From: Hasllibacter halocynthiae
GTDB taxonomy: Bacteria > Pseudomonadota > Alphaproteobacteria > Rhodobacterales > Rhodobacteraceae
Assembly (NCBI RefSeq): GCF_003003095.1
Contig: NZ_PVTT01000001.1
Coordinates: 1,116,001 to 1,180,000, forward strand
DNA length: 64,000 bases
Direction of reading: 5' to 3'
A program made the position numbers and the translations under genes. The notes beneath the pieces were generated by a model. That model saw only the letters and a list, made by a program, of their open reading frames with translations. It did not search any database and was not told the DNA's origin. Shown here one piece after another: positions 16,937 through 26,332 of this stretch (positions are counted from its first letter, which is position 1; every line of letters starts with the position of its first letter).

Positions 16937-18436
16937 TCAGTCCAGCCGCTTCAGCAGCGCATCCACGGACGCCTTCGCATCACCGTAGAACATGCGCGTG
17001 TTATCCTTGTAGAAGAGCGGGTTCTCGATCCCGGAATAGCCCGTCCCCTGCCCCCGCTTGCTTACGAACACGTCCTTCGCCTTCCAGACCTCCAGCACCG
17101 GCATGCCGGCGATGGGGCTGTTCGGATCGTCCTGCGCAGCCGGGTTCACGATGTCGTTCGAGCCGATGACGATCACAACGTCCGTGTCCGGGAAGTCGTC
17201 GTTGATCTCGTCCATCTCCAGCACGATGTCGTAGGGCACCTTCGCCTCGGCCAGGAGGACGTTCATGTGGCCGGGCAGCCGTCCGGCGACGGGGTGGATG
17301 GCGAAGCGCACCTCCTTGCCCTTCGCCCGCAGCTTGCGGACCAGTTCGGACACGGATTGCTGCGCCTGCGCGACGGCCATGCCGTAGCCCGGCACGATGA
17401 CGACGGAGGACGCCTCCTCCAGCGCCGCAGCCACGCCGTCGGCGTCGATGGCGACCTGCTCGCCCTCGACGGCCATCTGCTCGCCTGCGGCGCCGCCCCA
17501 GCCGCCGAGGATCACCGACAGGAAGGAACGGTTCATCGCCTTGCACATGATGTAGCTCAGGATCGCGCCGGAGGATCCCACCAACGCGCCCACCACGATC
17601 AGCAGGTCGTTCCCGAGGCTGAAGCCGATCGCCGCCGCCGCCCAGCCAGAATAGCTGTTCAGCATCGAGACGACGACCGGCATGTCCGCCCCGCCGATCC
17701 CCATGATGAGGTGGTAGCCCACGAAGAGCGCCGCGAGCGTCATCAGAAGCAACCACCCCCCCCAGCCGGTCGCCATGTAGAGGACGAGGCAGAGGAGCGA
17801 GACCCCTAGCGCCGCCGCGTTCAGCCCATGCCCGCCGGGAAGCTGCCGCGCACCCGTGTCCACCCGCCCGGCTAGCTTGCCATAGGCGATGACGGAGCCG
17901 GTGAAGGTCACCGCGCCGATGAACACGCCGAGGAACAGCTCGATCCGCAGGATCGCGATCTCGGCCGGGATCTTGGTCGCCACCAGCGCCGCGAATCCCC
18001 GGAAGGCTCCGGCGATCTCGGCGGCGGCGATGGCCTGGACCGGGTCTATGGGCTGGCCCGCATAGGGAAAGGGCACGCCCACGGCGCCGAACGCCGCCTG
18101 GACGCGCTCGATCTCGACATGGGCGTTGAAGCCCACGAACACCGCCGCCAGCCCGACGAGGGAATGCATCGCCGCGACCAGCTCGGGCATCTGCGTCATC
18201 TGCACCCGCCCGGATAGCTGCCAGCCGATCACCCCGCCAAGGGCGATCAGGATCAGCGACAGAAGCCACAGCCCCGATCCCGGGCCGATCAAAGTGGCGA
18301 AGATCGCCAGCGCCATCCCGACGATGCCGTACCAAATGGCGCGCTTCGCGCTCTCCTGCCCGGAGAGCCCGCCGAGGGACAGGATGAACAGCACGGCCGC
18401 GACGACGTAGGCTGCGATGGTGAAGCCGCCTGTCAT
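16937..18436 (-). CDS. pntB: NAD(P) transhydrogenase, beta subunit
   Basis: PntB carries the NADP(H)-binding domain III and part of the membrane domain of the proton-translocating transhydrogenase, which reduces NADP with NADH at the expense of the proton gradient. The 499 residues contain about nine membrane segments, then the soluble domain with [35 protein letters not shown] and GANDIVNP-like [10 protein letters not shown], all diagnostic. The C-terminus [10 protein letters not shown] is conserved. Its ATG overlaps the stop of a 63-residue membrane ORF (ATGA at 18433-18436), giving a coupled pntA - small ORF - pntB operon. Confidence 0.97.
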   Translation of the reverse strand: MTGGFTIAAYVVAAVLFILSLGGLSGQESAKRAIWYGIVGMALAIFATLIGPGSGLWLLSLILIALGGVIGWQLSGRVQMTQMPELVAAMHSLVGLAAVFVGFNAHVEIERVQAAFGAVGVPFPYAGQPIDPVQAIAAAEIAGAFRGFAALVATKIPAEIAILRIELFLGVFIGAVTFTGSVIAYGKLAGRVDTGARQLPGGHGLNAAALGVSLLCLVLYMATGWGGWLLLMTLAALFVGYHLIMGIGGADMPVVVSMLNSYSGWAAAAIGFSLGNDLLIVVGALVGSSGAILSYIMCKAMNRSFLSVILGGWGGAAGEQMAVEGEQVAIDADGVAAALEEASSVVIVPGYGMAVAQAQQSVSELVRKLRAKGKEVRFAIHPVAGRLPGHMNVLLAEAKVPYDIVLEMDEINDDFPDTDVVIVIGSNDIVNPAAQDDPNSPIAGMPVLEVWKAKDVFVSKRGQGTGYSGIENPLFYKDNTRMFYGDAKASVDALLKRLD

Positions 18437-18624
18437 TCGGCGTCCCTCCGGGATTTCAGGAATTTAGAGAGGATGAAGAGGTCGATCACCGCCACGAGCG
18501 CGCCGGCCGCCGCGCCCAGGAACGTGCCCGCCGTTCCCGTGCCCAGCGCGAAGGCCGCGATCAGCGCGCCCGCCACCGCGCCGAGCGCGGCCGTCAACAC
18601 GGTGAGAAGGCGGCCGGACCTCAC
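18433..18624 (-). CDS. Small two-helix membrane protein coupled between pntA and pntB
   Basis: A GTG start at 18624 overlaps the pntA stop (GTGA) and the stop overlaps the pntB start (ATGA), leaving a 63-residue frame translated between the two subunits. It predicts two membrane segments: [23 protein letters not shown] and [19 protein letters not shown], joined by a short GTGTAGT turn, with a basic C-terminus ([10 protein letters not shown]). PntA here already has its own four membrane helices, so this is not the PntAB half of a split alpha subunit. I infer an accessory or assembly factor of the transhydrogenase. No family is recognised. Confidence 0.7.
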   Translation of the reverse strand: MRSGRLLTVLTAALGAVAGALIAAFALGTGTAGTFLGAAAGALVAVIDLFILSKFLKSRRDAE

Positions 18625-20186
18625 GACCGCTCGAACATGGCCAGCATGCGGCGCGTCACCAGGAACCCGCCGAAGATGTTGATCCCGCACATGAACACCG
18701 CGAGCGCCGCCAGGATCAGCACAAGCCACGAGCCAGAGCCGATCTGCATCAGCGCCCCGAGGATGACGATGGAGGAGATCGCGTTCGTCACCGCCATCAG
18801 CGGCGTGTGCAGCGAATGGGCGACGCCCCAGATCACCTGGAAGCCGACGAAGCAGGCCAGGGTGAAGACGATGAAGTGCTGCAGGAACGAGAGCGGCGCG
18901 ACGAGGCCGACGAGCAGCACGAGGAGCCCCGCCCCGGCGAGAAGGCCGACCTGGCGCTTCGTCTCCTCCCGGAAGGCGGCGACCTCGGAGGCGCGCCGCT
19001 CCTCGGCGGTCTGCTCGGGGGGCTTCTCCTTCCTCGGGGCCGCCGCGATCGCCTTGGTCTTCGGCGGCGGCGGCGGCCAGGTGATCGCCCCCTCGTGGAC
19101 GACGGTGGCGCCCCGGATGACGTCGTCCTCCATGTCGTGCACGATCACGCCGTCCTTCTCGGGCGTCAGGTCCGCCAGCATGTGCCGGATGTTGTTGGCA
19201 TAAAGCGTCGAGGCCTGCGCCCCCATCCGGCTGGCGTAGTCGTCGTAGCCGATGATCCTGACGCCGTGCTTCACGACGACGGCGCCACGCTTCGTCAGCG
19301 TGCAGTTGCCCCCGTTCGCCGCGGCGAGGTCCACGACCACGCTTCCGGGCTTCATCGACTGGACCATGTCCTCGGTCCAGAGCTCGGGGGCCGGGCGGCC
19401 CGGGATCAGGGCCGTGGTGATGACGATGTCCATCTCGGGCGCCAGCTCGCGGAACTTCGCCAGCTGCGCCTCGCGGAACTCGGGGGATGAGGGGGCCGCG
19501 TAGCCGCCCGTCTCGGACCCGTCCTGCGCCTCCTCGAAGTCGAGGAACACGAACTCCGCGCCCATCGACTCGATCTGCTCGGAGACCTCGGGCCGCACGT
19601 CGAAGGCGTAGACCTGCGCGCCCAGCGAGGTCGCCGTGCCGATGGCGGCCAGCCCCGCGACACCCGCGCCGACGACCAGCACCTTCGCGGGCGGCACCTT
19701 GCCGGCCGCCGTGACCTGGCCGTTCAGGAAGCGGCCGAACTGGTTCGCCGCCTCTATGGTCGCACGATAGCCCGCGATGTTCGCCATCGAGGACAGCGCG
19801 TCCATCTTCTGCGCCCGGCTGATGCGGGGCACCATCTCCATCGCGACGATCGTGGCGCCCTCGTCGGCGGCCATCTCCATCAGGGCGTTGTCCTCGGACG
19901 GCCCGACGAAGGAGATCAGCGTCATGCCCTCCTTCAGCCGCTTGGCTTCGGCTTCCGTCGGCTTGTTCACCTTGACCACGACGTCGGACTGGTTCCAGAG
20001 CGCGGGCGCGGTCTTGACGACCTCGACGCCCGCGGCCTCGTACTCGGCGTCCGAGAAGCCCGACGCGGCGCCAGCGCCGGCTTGGATCAGGCAGTCGTGG
20101 CCCAGCTTCCGTATGGCCTTCGCGCTGTCCGGTGTCATGGCAACCCGGGTCTCGGGGGACTGCTCCTTCGGGGCGCCGATCCTCAT
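18621..20186 (-). CDS. pntA: NAD(P) transhydrogenase, alpha subunit
   Basis: PntA binds NAD(H) in domain I and contributes part of the membrane domain. From the ATG at 20186 it has 521 residues, with AAAGGA seven bases upstream. Domain I shows [20 protein letters not shown] at the N-terminus and the Rossmann motif [17 protein letters not shown] (about 165-181). A charged Pro/Lys linker (around 375-405) leads to four membrane segments from about residue 415 to 510, as in the fused E. coli-type alpha subunit. The next gene starts within its stop codon. The operon is divergent from kynU. Confidence 0.96.
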   Translation of the reverse strand: MRIGAPKEQSPETRVAMTPDSAKAIRKLGHDCLIQAGAGAASGFSDAEYEAAGVEVVKTAPALWNQSDVVVKVNKPTEAEAKRLKEGMTLISFVGPSEDNALMEMAADEGATIVAMEMVPRISRAQKMDALSSMANIAGYRATIEAANQFGRFLNGQVTAAGKVPPAKVLVVGAGVAGLAAIGTATSLGAQVYAFDVRPEVSEQIESMGAEFVFLDFEEAQDGSETGGYAAPSSPEFREAQLAKFRELAPEMDIVITTALIPGRPAPELWTEDMVQSMKPGSVVVDLAAANGGNCTLTKRGAVVVKHGVRIIGYDDYASRMGAQASTLYANNIRHMLADLTPEKDGVIVHDMEDDVIRGATVVHEGAITWPPPPPKTKAIAAAPRKEKPPEQTAEERRASEVAAFREETKRQVGLLAGAGLLVLLVGLVAPLSFLQHFIVFTLACFVGFQVIWGVAHSLHTPLMAVTNAISSIVILGALMQIGSGSWLVLILAALAVFMCGINIFGGFLVTRRMLAMFERS

Positions 20187-20371
20187 GGCCGTCCTTTCCG
20201 CCACTTCCGGGCTCCGCGTCGTCGTCCGGCGCGGCATCCCCGCCACTATGGCCGCCGCGCCACCGGACGCAACAGCGGCAGGGGCCGCACCTGTGGCACG
20301 CGCGCAACGCCCCGCCCCCGGCCGGCCTATTGCCCCGTCCCTCGCGAAGCATGCGCGCTACGCTTTGGACG

Positions 20372-21565
20372 ATGACGGACTTCGCTGCCACGAAAGCCGC
20401 CTTCGCGCTGCCCGAAGGCGTCGCCTATCTCGACGGAAACTCGCTCGGGCCTTTGCCGAAGGCGGCGCCGGGGCGCGTTGCCCATGCCATGAAGGCCGAA
20501 TGGGGCCGGCGCCTGATCCGCGGCTGGAACGAATGCGGCTGGATGGCCGCGCCGACGGCCCTGGGCGACCGCGTCGGACGCCTGATCGGCGCGCCACCGG
20601 GCACGACCGTGATGGGCGACACGCTGTCGGTGAAGGTCTACCAGGCCCTCGCCGCCGCGCTGGAGATGCGGCCCGACCGGCGGGTGATCCTGTCGGACAC
20701 GGGCAACTTCCCCTCCGATCTCTACATGGCCGAAGGGCTGATCCGCACCCTCGGCCAAGGACACGAGCTGCGCCTCGTCGCGCCCGAGGCCGTGGAGGAG
20801 GCGATCGGGGAGGACGTCGCGGCCCTCATGCTGACGGAGGTCGACTATCGCACCGGCCGGCGCCACGATATGCGCGCGCTGACGGCCAGGGCCCATGCGG
20901 CGGGCGCGCTGGCGATCTGGGACCTCGCCCATTCCGCGGGCGCCATTCCGGTCGACCTCTCGGCGGCCGGGGCCGACTTCGCGGTGGGCTGCACCTACAA
21001 GTATCTCAACGGCGGGCCGGGCGCGCCGGCGTTCATGCACGTGGCCTCCCGGCACCTGGACCGCGCCCGCCCCGCCCTCTCGGGCTGGCTCGGCCACGAG
21101 GCGCCCTTCGACTTCGATCTGCACTACCGCGCCGGCACGGGGATCGACCGGATGCGCGTCGGCACGCCCCCCATCTTGCAGCTCGCCGCGCTGGAGGCGG
21201 CGCTGGACGTCTGGGACGACGTGGACATGACCGCGCTCGACGCTCGCCGGGCCGCCCTGACGGACCGGCTCGTCGTCGCCGTCGAGGGGTCGTGCGAGGG
21301 GGTCGCCCTCGCCTCGCCGCGCGACGCCGGCCTGCGCGGCTCGCAGGTCTCCTTCCGGCACCCGGAAGCCTACGCCGTGATGCAGGCGCTCATCGCGCAG
21401 GGCGTGATCGGCGATTTCCGCGCGCCCGACATACTGCGCTTCGGGCTCGCCCCCCTCTACAACGACGAGGCGGACGTCGACCGTGCCGCAGCGGTCCTCG
21501 CGGAGGTGCTCGCCACCCGCGCCTGGGATGCGCCGGAATACGCTGCGCGCAAGGCCGTGACATGA
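20372..21565 (+). CDS. kynU: Kynureninase
   Basis: Kynureninase is a PLP enzyme that cleaves kynurenine (or 3-hydroxykynurenine) to anthranilate (or 3-hydroxyanthranilate) and alanine. The 397 residues match. Diagnostic segments are YLDGNSLGPLP (19-29), IWDLAHSAGAIPVDL (182-196) and CTYKYLNGGPGAPAF with the PLP-binding Lys210. The C-terminal RFGLAPLYN is also conserved. An alternative ATG lies 21 bases upstream at 20351. No ribosome site precedes 20372, and a TACGCT box at 20359-20364 would put transcription start near the ATG. The stop overlaps the GNAT gene (ATGA). No other kynurenine gene is nearby. Confidence 0.92.
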   Translation: MTDFAATKAAFALPEGVAYLDGNSLGPLPKAAPGRVAHAMKAEWGRRLIRGWNECGWMAAPTALGDRVGRLIGAPPGTTVMGDTLSVKVYQALAAALEMRPDRRVILSDTGNFPSDLYMAEGLIRTLGQGHELRLVAPEAVEEAIGEDVAALMLTEVDYRTGRRHDMRALTARAHAAGALAIWDLAHSAGAIPVDLSAAGADFAVGCTYKYLNGGPGAPAFMHVASRHLDRARPALSGWLGHEAPFDFDLHYRAGTGIDRMRVGTPPILQLAALEAALDVWDDVDMTALDARRAALTDRLVVAVEGSCEGVALASPRDAGLRGSQVSFRHPEAYAVMQALIAQGVIGDFRAPDILRFGLAPLYNDEADVDRAAAVLAEVLATRAWDAPEYAARKAVT

Positions 21566-22062
21566 GGGCCCGCATCCGCCCGTTCCGCGCGGCCGACGCC
21601 TGGACCTGCCGACGGATCATGTACGATTCCATCCATGTAGGCGCCGCCAGGCACTACGACCGCGCCCAACGGGCCGCTTGGATCGACAGCCCCCAGCCGC
21701 CCGAGAGTTGGCTCGACCGGCTAGCGGATCACGTCACCCTCCTCGCCGAAGAGGTGACGGCGGAGGCGGACCTGCCCGTCGCCTTCGGCACTATGCGCCG
21801 CGACGGGTATCTCGACCTTCTCTTCGTCCGGCCGGAGGTCATCGGAAGAGGCGTCGCCGGTCCGCTCCTCGACGCGCTGGAGGAAGGCGTCGCCGATGCG
21901 TGCCCGCCCCGCTTCCACGCCCGCGCCTCGCTGATGGCGCGCCCATTCCTCGAGCGGCGCGGCTGGTCGGTCACCGCCGAGGCGCCGCAGACCCGGACGG
22001 GCGTCACCTTGCCCGCCTTCGACATGGAATGGATCGTCCTCGGCTCGGAGGACGCGGCCTAG
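21562..22062 (+). CDS. GNAT family N-acetyltransferase
   Basis: The 166-residue protein has the GNAT acetyl-CoA-binding core: an N-terminal RIRPFRAADAWTCRRIMYDS, the beta4 strand YLDLLFVRPEVIGRGVAGPLLDALE with an R-x-x-G-x-G/A-like pyrophosphate loop (VIGRGVAG), and a C-terminal PFLERRGWSV. It resembles YafP-like single-domain acetyltransferases. It starts inside the kynU stop codon, so it is translated with kynureninase, which hints at a substrate related to kynurenine or anthranilate. That is inference only. Its 3' end overlaps the convergent kinase gene by four bases. Confidence 0.85.
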   Translation: MRARIRPFRAADAWTCRRIMYDSIHVGAARHYDRAQRAAWIDSPQPPESWLDRLADHVTLLAEEVTAEADLPVAFGTMRRDGYLDLLFVRPEVIGRGVAGPLLDALEEGVADACPPRFHARASLMARPFLERRGWSVTAEAPQTRTGVTLPAFDMEWIVLGSEDAA

Positions 22063-23144
22063 GCCGCGGGGGCGGCAGCGGGCGCCACCGGGAAGTCCAG
22101 CTCGAAGCGCAGGCGGCCCCGGCCGTGCTCGCGGCGCATCCGGCCCTTCAGCGCGGCGACGCACTGCTCGGCGAGCACTGCACCGAAAGCAGCCGGCGCT
22201 TGATCGGTCGGGCCCGCAACTCCGCCAGGGACCGTCTCCTCCCATATGAAGGCCGCATGGCGGGCTTCCTGCCGCGCCAGCGTCACGCGAAGGGCACCGT
22301 CCGACCGGCCCAGCGCGCCGCGCTCGGCGGCTTCGCCCGCCAGTTCGTAGACGAGCATCGCCAGTGTCGCGGCGTCCGCGGTCGGCAGGACGATGCCCGG
22401 CTGGACCTGCAGGACGACGCGGGATCCGCCCCCTTCCTTCCAGGGTGCCAGCGCCGCCTCCAGCACGTCGAGCGCAGGAACCGAAACCGCCGCCCCCCCG
22501 ACCCCTCGCGCAAGGCGGGACGAGATCGCGTGCGTGTCCGCCAGCGCCTGCACCTGTCCCCGAAGGGTCCTTGCGAACGACGCCCGGTCCCCGCCGAACC
22601 GCTCGCCCATGTTCACGAGCGCCCGGATCGCGGCGAAGGCGTTCTTCACGCGGTGGTCCATCTCCTCGGCCATGGCCTCCAGCCGGGCCTCGGCCTCCTT
22701 GGCCTCCGTCGCGTCCCAGTTGACGCCGATCATCTGCAGCGCCGTGCCGTCCGGGGCACGCCGGGTGACGTGACCCCGCGCGCCCAGCCAGCGCGACCGG
22801 GCACGGTCCGTCTCGAGGTCGACGCCAATGTCCCGGAACTCGACCTCGTAGAAGGCGTCGTGCTCGAGCGACGCGGCCACCTCGACCTGCACGCGGGGGA
22901 GGTCGTCGGGATGCATGCGGGCGTAGACCTGGTCGGCAGGCCAGGGCTGGTCGTCGAAATCGAGCTGCAGGAGGTCCGCCACCACCGTGTCCCCGGTGAC
23001 CATGTTCGACGGGATGTCCAGGGTCCAGGTCCCCATGCGCCCCGCCTCCAGCGCGACGAGCGCGCGGCCCGCAGCGTCGACGGCGTCCATCCCGCCCAGC
23101 CGCTCGCGCAGCCGATCCGCGAAGGAAGAGGATGCCTTCGTCAT
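22059..23144 (-). CDS. PAS-domain HWE-like sensor histidine kinase with altered N-box
   Basis: The 361-residue protein has a PAS domain (about 25-145, ending in VNWDATEAKEAEARLEAMAEE) and an HWE/HisKA_2-type phosphoacceptor region with EMDHRVKNAFAAIRALVNMG (His164). The ATP-binding region is atypical: where HWE kinases have ELATNAAKYGALS it reads ELAGEAAERGALG, so the N-box Asn that holds the metal is Glu. The later IWEETVPGG and AAFGAVLAEQ still resemble HWE. I infer weak or no kinase activity, perhaps a phosphatase or sensor partner. It lies one base after the receiver gene (TGA-G-ATG), so the two are coupled. There is no membrane segment. Confidence 0.85.
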   Translation of the reverse strand: MTKASSSFADRLRERLGGMDAVDAAGRALVALEAGRMGTWTLDIPSNMVTGDTVVADLLQLDFDDQPWPADQVYARMHPDDLPRVQVEVAASLEHDAFYEVEFRDIGVDLETDRARSRWLGARGHVTRRAPDGTALQMIGVNWDATEAKEAEARLEAMAEEMDHRVKNAFAAIRALVNMGERFGGDRASFARTLRGQVQALADTHAISSRLARGVGGAAVSVPALDVLEAALAPWKEGGGSRVVLQVQPGIVLPTADAATLAMLVYELAGEAAERGALGRSDGALRVTLARQEARHAAFIWEETVPGGVAGPTDQAPAAFGAVLAEQCVAALKGRMRREHGRGRLRFELDFPVAPAAAPAA

Positions 23145-23145
23145 C

Positions 23146-23505
23146 TCAAACGGCCTGCGAGGCGAGGGTACGCACGAGCACCTCGTTGCGCGACGGCTTG
23201 GCGAGGATCGTCGCGCCGGGAAATCGCCGCTGAAGCCGCTCGAGGCGCGCATGGCCGGAATGGAACACCAAGGGCACGCTCCGCTCGGCCAGCTTCTCGG
23301 CCAGGGGGAAGACATCGCCGTCGGGCAGGCGAACGTCCAGGAGCGCGACGTCCCAGGCCCCGTCGGCGTGACCAAGCCCCTCGGCCAGATCCCCGGCCGA
23401 GACCACCGTTGCGCCGTGCTCCTCCAGGAGCCAGCTCAGATCGAGGCGAACGAGGAACTCGTCCTCGACGAGAAGCACCGTCCGCCCCGCCAGATCATTC
23501 GCCAC
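23146..23505 (-). CDS. Single-domain response regulator (receiver)
   Basis: The product has 119 residues from a GTG at 23505 with GAGGA six bases upstream. It is a stand-alone receiver domain: the acidic pair in VLLVEDEFLVRLDLSWLLEE, the phospho-acceptor Asp in DVALLDVRLPDGDVFPL, the switch residue in VFHSGHA and the conserved Lys in ILAKPS. There is no output domain, so it acts as a phosphate carrier or by protein contact. Receivers of this type commonly pair with HWE kinases. The kinase gene starts one base after its stop. Confidence 0.9.
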   Translation of the reverse strand: MANDLAGRTVLLVEDEFLVRLDLSWLLEEHGATVVSAGDLAEGLGHADGAWDVALLDVRLPDGDVFPLAEKLAERSVPLVFHSGHARLERLQRRFPGATILAKPSRNEVLVRTLASQAV

Positions 23506-23582
23506 GGTTCCTCGCCACCCTGTCCGCCCGCGGGACATTATGGTTCGCGGGCTACAGGTCAACGCTTCGTCCGTGCGCCTCC

Positions 23583-24287
23583 TCAGCGCCCGGTCGGAGT
23601 GGCCTCCGACAACCACAGGTCGTAGTCCGAGACGAGCAGGCGCGCTGGCGCCTCGTCCTCCTCGATATCGCTGAACCGTCCGATCGGATCGCGGAACACG
23701 TTGTCCGTCTCGTCGTCGTTCACTGTCGAGACCTCGCCGACCAGCACCGCGCCGCCCTCCCCCCAGAAGGCGTGCCAGTCGCCCGGCATCAACGTCACGG
23801 ACTCCCCCCGGGCGAGACGCAGCACCTCGCCGGGGGCGAATTCCCGCGCCGTGCCGTCCACCAGCACCGTACCGCCCCGGCCTTCGTCGAAGCGCCCCTC
23901 CCCGTCCGAGCCGTGGAGTTGCACCGCCAGCGTCCCGCCGCCCCGGTTGATGATGTCCTCGGCCTTGATGCGGTGCGTGTGCATCGGGGAAAGCTGCCCC
24001 TCCTGGGAGACCAGCAACTTCTCGGCGTAGGCCATGCCCCGCCCCGCAGCGAGGTCGCCGGGGCGACCGTTCCGCAGCGTGAAGAGGACCAGCCCCATCT
24101 CGTCGAACCGCCCTGCGCCGTAATCGGTCACGTCCCAGCCCATTCGCGCCTCGGCGATGCGGGTGCCGGCGGCGCGCCGGACAAGCTCCCACGGGCCCCA
24201 ACGGGCGAAGGGGGGCAGGACGAACCCGTGATCGCGCATCATGCCCTCAGCGCGCGCGATGACTTCGTTGACGACGGAACGTCTCAT
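23583..24287 (-). CDS. D-lyxose/D-mannose isomerase-family protein
   Basis: D-lyxose isomerases are cupin enzymes that interconvert lyxose with xylulose and mannose with fructose. The 234 residues carry the metal-site motif PMHTHRIKAEDIINRGGG (His103, His105, Glu110) and a further His172 in MPGDWHAFWGEGG, followed by VGEVSTVNDDETDNVF, all typical of this family. The N-terminus is helical (RRSVVNEVIARAEGMM). It should be cytoplasmic and dimeric. The gene stands alone between a two-component pair and an exported protein; no sugar importer adjoins it, so the physiological sugar is not known. Confidence 0.87.
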   Translation of the reverse strand: MRRSVVNEVIARAEGMMRDHGFVLPPFARWGPWELVRRAAGTRIAEARMGWDVTDYGAGRFDEMGLVLFTLRNGRPGDLAAGRGMAYAEKLLVSQEGQLSPMHTHRIKAEDIINRGGGTLAVQLHGSDGEGRFDEGRGGTVLVDGTAREFAPGEVLRLARGESVTLMPGDWHAFWGEGGAVLVGEVSTVNDDETDNVFRDPIGRFSDIEEDEAPARLLVSDYDLWLSEATPTGR

Positions 24288-24371
24288 CCCGGCCCCCGTT
24301 GATCTTTCCGACCATATAACGTCATGCCAGCCCGCCGGCGACCGCCGGACTCCCCTCGAAGGAGATCCTAC

Positions 24372-24959
24372 ATGAAGAACGTGCTCCTCGCCGTCGCCGC
24401 TACGATCTGCGCCATGCCGGCCCTCTCGCAAACCGAGCCGGGGGACGACATAGGCGGCATCGGCACCGCCACGTGCGAAGACATCTCCGGCGTCGAGAAC
24501 CTGCCCCTGCTCGCCCAGGCTACGGATTGGGGGCTGGGCTATCTCGCCGGGCGGCAGGACGGTGGGCAGGATGTCACCGAGGCGGCCACCCTCTCGACCG
24601 CCGATCCGGCGGACGTGGCGATTGCGATCGGCACCTACTGCCGCGAGTATCCCTATGCCCTCGTCCTCGATGCGGCGCGGGACTACGGGCTCGACGTGTT
24701 CGCCGAAGGGCCCCGGCCCGATCCGGCGCTCGGCCCCGATCTGCCCAACAGGCGCCCCGCCGCGCGGCCCGAGGACTGGCCCCCCGCGGCAGCCATCGTG
24801 GCGAACGTCCAATATTCGGACGGCCAGTCGAACCTCATCGCCACCTTGCGGCGCATGACGGAGGGCGAACCGACGACCGAGGACCGTCTTTCGACGCAGT
24901 CGCGTCCCTCCGGCGTCGTACCCGGCCTGCGACCGATGCCGCGCCCGGACCGGATCTAG
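24372..24959 (+). CDS. Exported HdeA-like small protein
   Basis: The product has 195 residues with a signal peptide (KNVLLAVAATICAMPALSQ) and a ribosome site AAGGAGAT just upstream. The mature N-terminal part has two Cys residues (ATCEDISG, Cys35; GTYCREYP, Cys90) flanking QATDWGLGYLAGRQDGG, which resembles the HdeA/HdeB acid-chaperone fold with its single disulfide. The C-terminal 85 residues are Pro/Arg-rich and probably disordered. HdeA homology is by pattern only and is not certain. It converges with the C26-type hydrolase gene, with a four-base overlap at the ends. Confidence 0.75.
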   Translation: MKNVLLAVAATICAMPALSQTEPGDDIGGIGTATCEDISGVENLPLLAQATDWGLGYLAGRQDGGQDVTEAATLSTADPADVAIAIGTYCREYPYALVLDAARDYGLDVFAEGPRPDPALGPDLPNRRPAARPEDWPPAAAIVANVQYSDGQSNLIATLRRMTEGEPTTEDRLSTQSRPSGVVPGLRPMPRPDRI

Positions 24960-25723
24960 GCGGCGGCGGCGGGCCGTTCCCCGGCCCGCCAAGCGCGGCA
25001 CGCCGCCCCGAACGCGGTGAAAAGGGGCGCGCTGACTGGATCGGCGGCAGCGCGCCATTCCGGATGCCACTGCACCCCCAGCGCGAAGCCCGGCGCACGG
25101 TCGATTCGGATCGCCTCGGCGGTGCCGTCGGGCGCGCGGCCCTCGACCACCACGCGCGGTCCCGGCCGGTCGATGCCCTGTCCGTGCAGGCTGTTCGTCC
25201 GCACCACCTCGCCGCCGAGGAGCCGTGCGAACGTGCCGCCCGGCGTCAGCGCCACGTCGTGGCGGAGGGCGAACTTCTCCTCCAGGGTGCCGTCGGGGGG
25301 CATCCGGTGGTTGTCGCGCCCCGGCAGGTCCCGGATCTCCGGGTGGAGGGTCGAACCGAAGGCGACCGCCATTTCCTGGAAGCCGCGGCAAATCGCGAGG
25401 AACGGTTGGCCCGTTCTCGCCAACGCGCGGATCAGCGGCAGCGCCAGCCGGTCGCGGTCACGGTCGAAGGCACCATGCGCCTCCGTGGCGGCCTCGCCGT
25501 ACTCCTCCGGATGGACGTTGGGGCGTCCCCCGGTGAAGAGGAACCCGTCGCAAGCGACCATCACCTCGTCCAGCGTGCCGTAGCAGGGGGCCGCCGGAAC
25601 GATGAGGGGCACGCCCCGGGCGGCATCGCGCACGGCCTCGCAGTTCAGCGTCCCGGCCGCGTGCACGGTGTACTCGTCGTTGATGAGGTAGCTGTTGCCG
25701 ATGATGCCGATGACGGGACGCAT
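24956..25723 (-). CDS. Gamma-glutamyl-gamma-aminobutyrate hydrolase family (peptidase C26)
   Basis: The 255 residues belong to the class I glutamine amidotransferase-like PuuD group, which cleaves gamma-glutamyl amides such as gamma-glutamyl-GABA in putrescine degradation. The nucleophile Cys lies in PFLAICRGFQEM, the oxyanion region in DGFLFTGGRPNVHPEEY, and the catalytic His/Glu pair in GVQWHPEW. The N-terminus RPVIGIIGNSYLIND is typical. It is cytoplasmic. Upstream is the GlcG-like gene in the same direction; no puu genes are in view, so the substrate is open. Confidence 0.9.
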   Translation of the reverse strand: MRPVIGIIGNSYLINDEYTVHAAGTLNCEAVRDAARGVPLIVPAAPCYGTLDEVMVACDGFLFTGGRPNVHPEEYGEAATEAHGAFDRDRDRLALPLIRALARTGQPFLAICRGFQEMAVAFGSTLHPEIRDLPGRDNHRMPPDGTLEEKFALRHDVALTPGGTFARLLGGEVVRTNSLHGQGIDRPGPRVVVEGRAPDGTAEAIRIDRAPGFALGVQWHPEWRAAADPVSAPLFTAFGAACRAWRAGERPAAAA

Positions 25724-25809
25724 TGGGGGGACTCCTTCGGCGCCACCCATATCCCGCTGCCGCCCGGGCCGGAAGCCGCAGCGGCGCACACCGCGCTGTG
25801 CGCCGTGCC

Positions 25810-26235
25810 CTATGCCTCCGCGACGAGCTTCGCCGCCTCGACCCCCGCGACGGCGGCCTCGGCGTCGTTCTCGGAGGTGTCCCCGGTCACGCCGACCGCG
25901 CCGGCGAGGCGCCCGCGACCGTCCCGCATCAGGACGCCCCCCGGAACGGGCACCACCTGCCCGCCGAAGAGGCCGTTCATCGCCCCCATGAAGTAGGCTT
26001 GGCCCTCGGCGCGGGCCATCTGCGCCGACCCCGGCATGCCCAGCATCACCGCGCCGAATGCCTTGCCGTGCGCGATGGCGAAGCGTCCGGGCGCGGCGCC
26101 GTCCTCGCGCTCGAAGGCGACGACGTGACCGCCCGGGTCCAGCACCACGACCGAGAGGGGGCTCAACCCCATCTCGCGTCCCTTGCTCAGCGTGGCCCGG
26201 ATCACCGCCCGCGCCTTCTTCAGACCGATGGACAT
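25810..26235 (-). CDS. glcG: GlcG/HbpS family heme-binding-type protein
   Basis: This 141-residue protein belongs to the HbpS/GlcG family, compact alpha/beta proteins found in glycolate operons and in heme-responsive sensing. Seen are LKKARAVIRATLSKGREMGLSPLSVVVLD, GRFAIAHGKAFGAVMLGM and the C-terminal GAVGVTGDTSENDAEAAVAGVEA, where GVTGDTSENDE is the family signature. AGGAGAAGG precedes the ATG. It lies 97 bases after glcB on the same strand, mirroring the glcG-glcB pairing of the E. coli glc operon. Its biochemical role in glyoxylate use is unknown. Confidence 0.88.
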   Translation of the reverse strand: MSIGLKKARAVIRATLSKGREMGLSPLSVVVLDPGGHVVAFEREDGAAPGRFAIAHGKAFGAVMLGMPGSAQMARAEGQAYFMGAMNGLFGGQVVPVPGGVLMRDGRGRLAGAVGVTGDTSENDAEAAVAGVEAAKLVAEA

Positions 26236-26332
26236 GCCTTCTCCTCCCTGCTGCACCGTCACTTTCGCCCCGGGCGGCGCCGAAGGGCACACGGGCCGAA
26301 GACCGGGGAAGACAGGGCCGGTGCCGCTCCGT

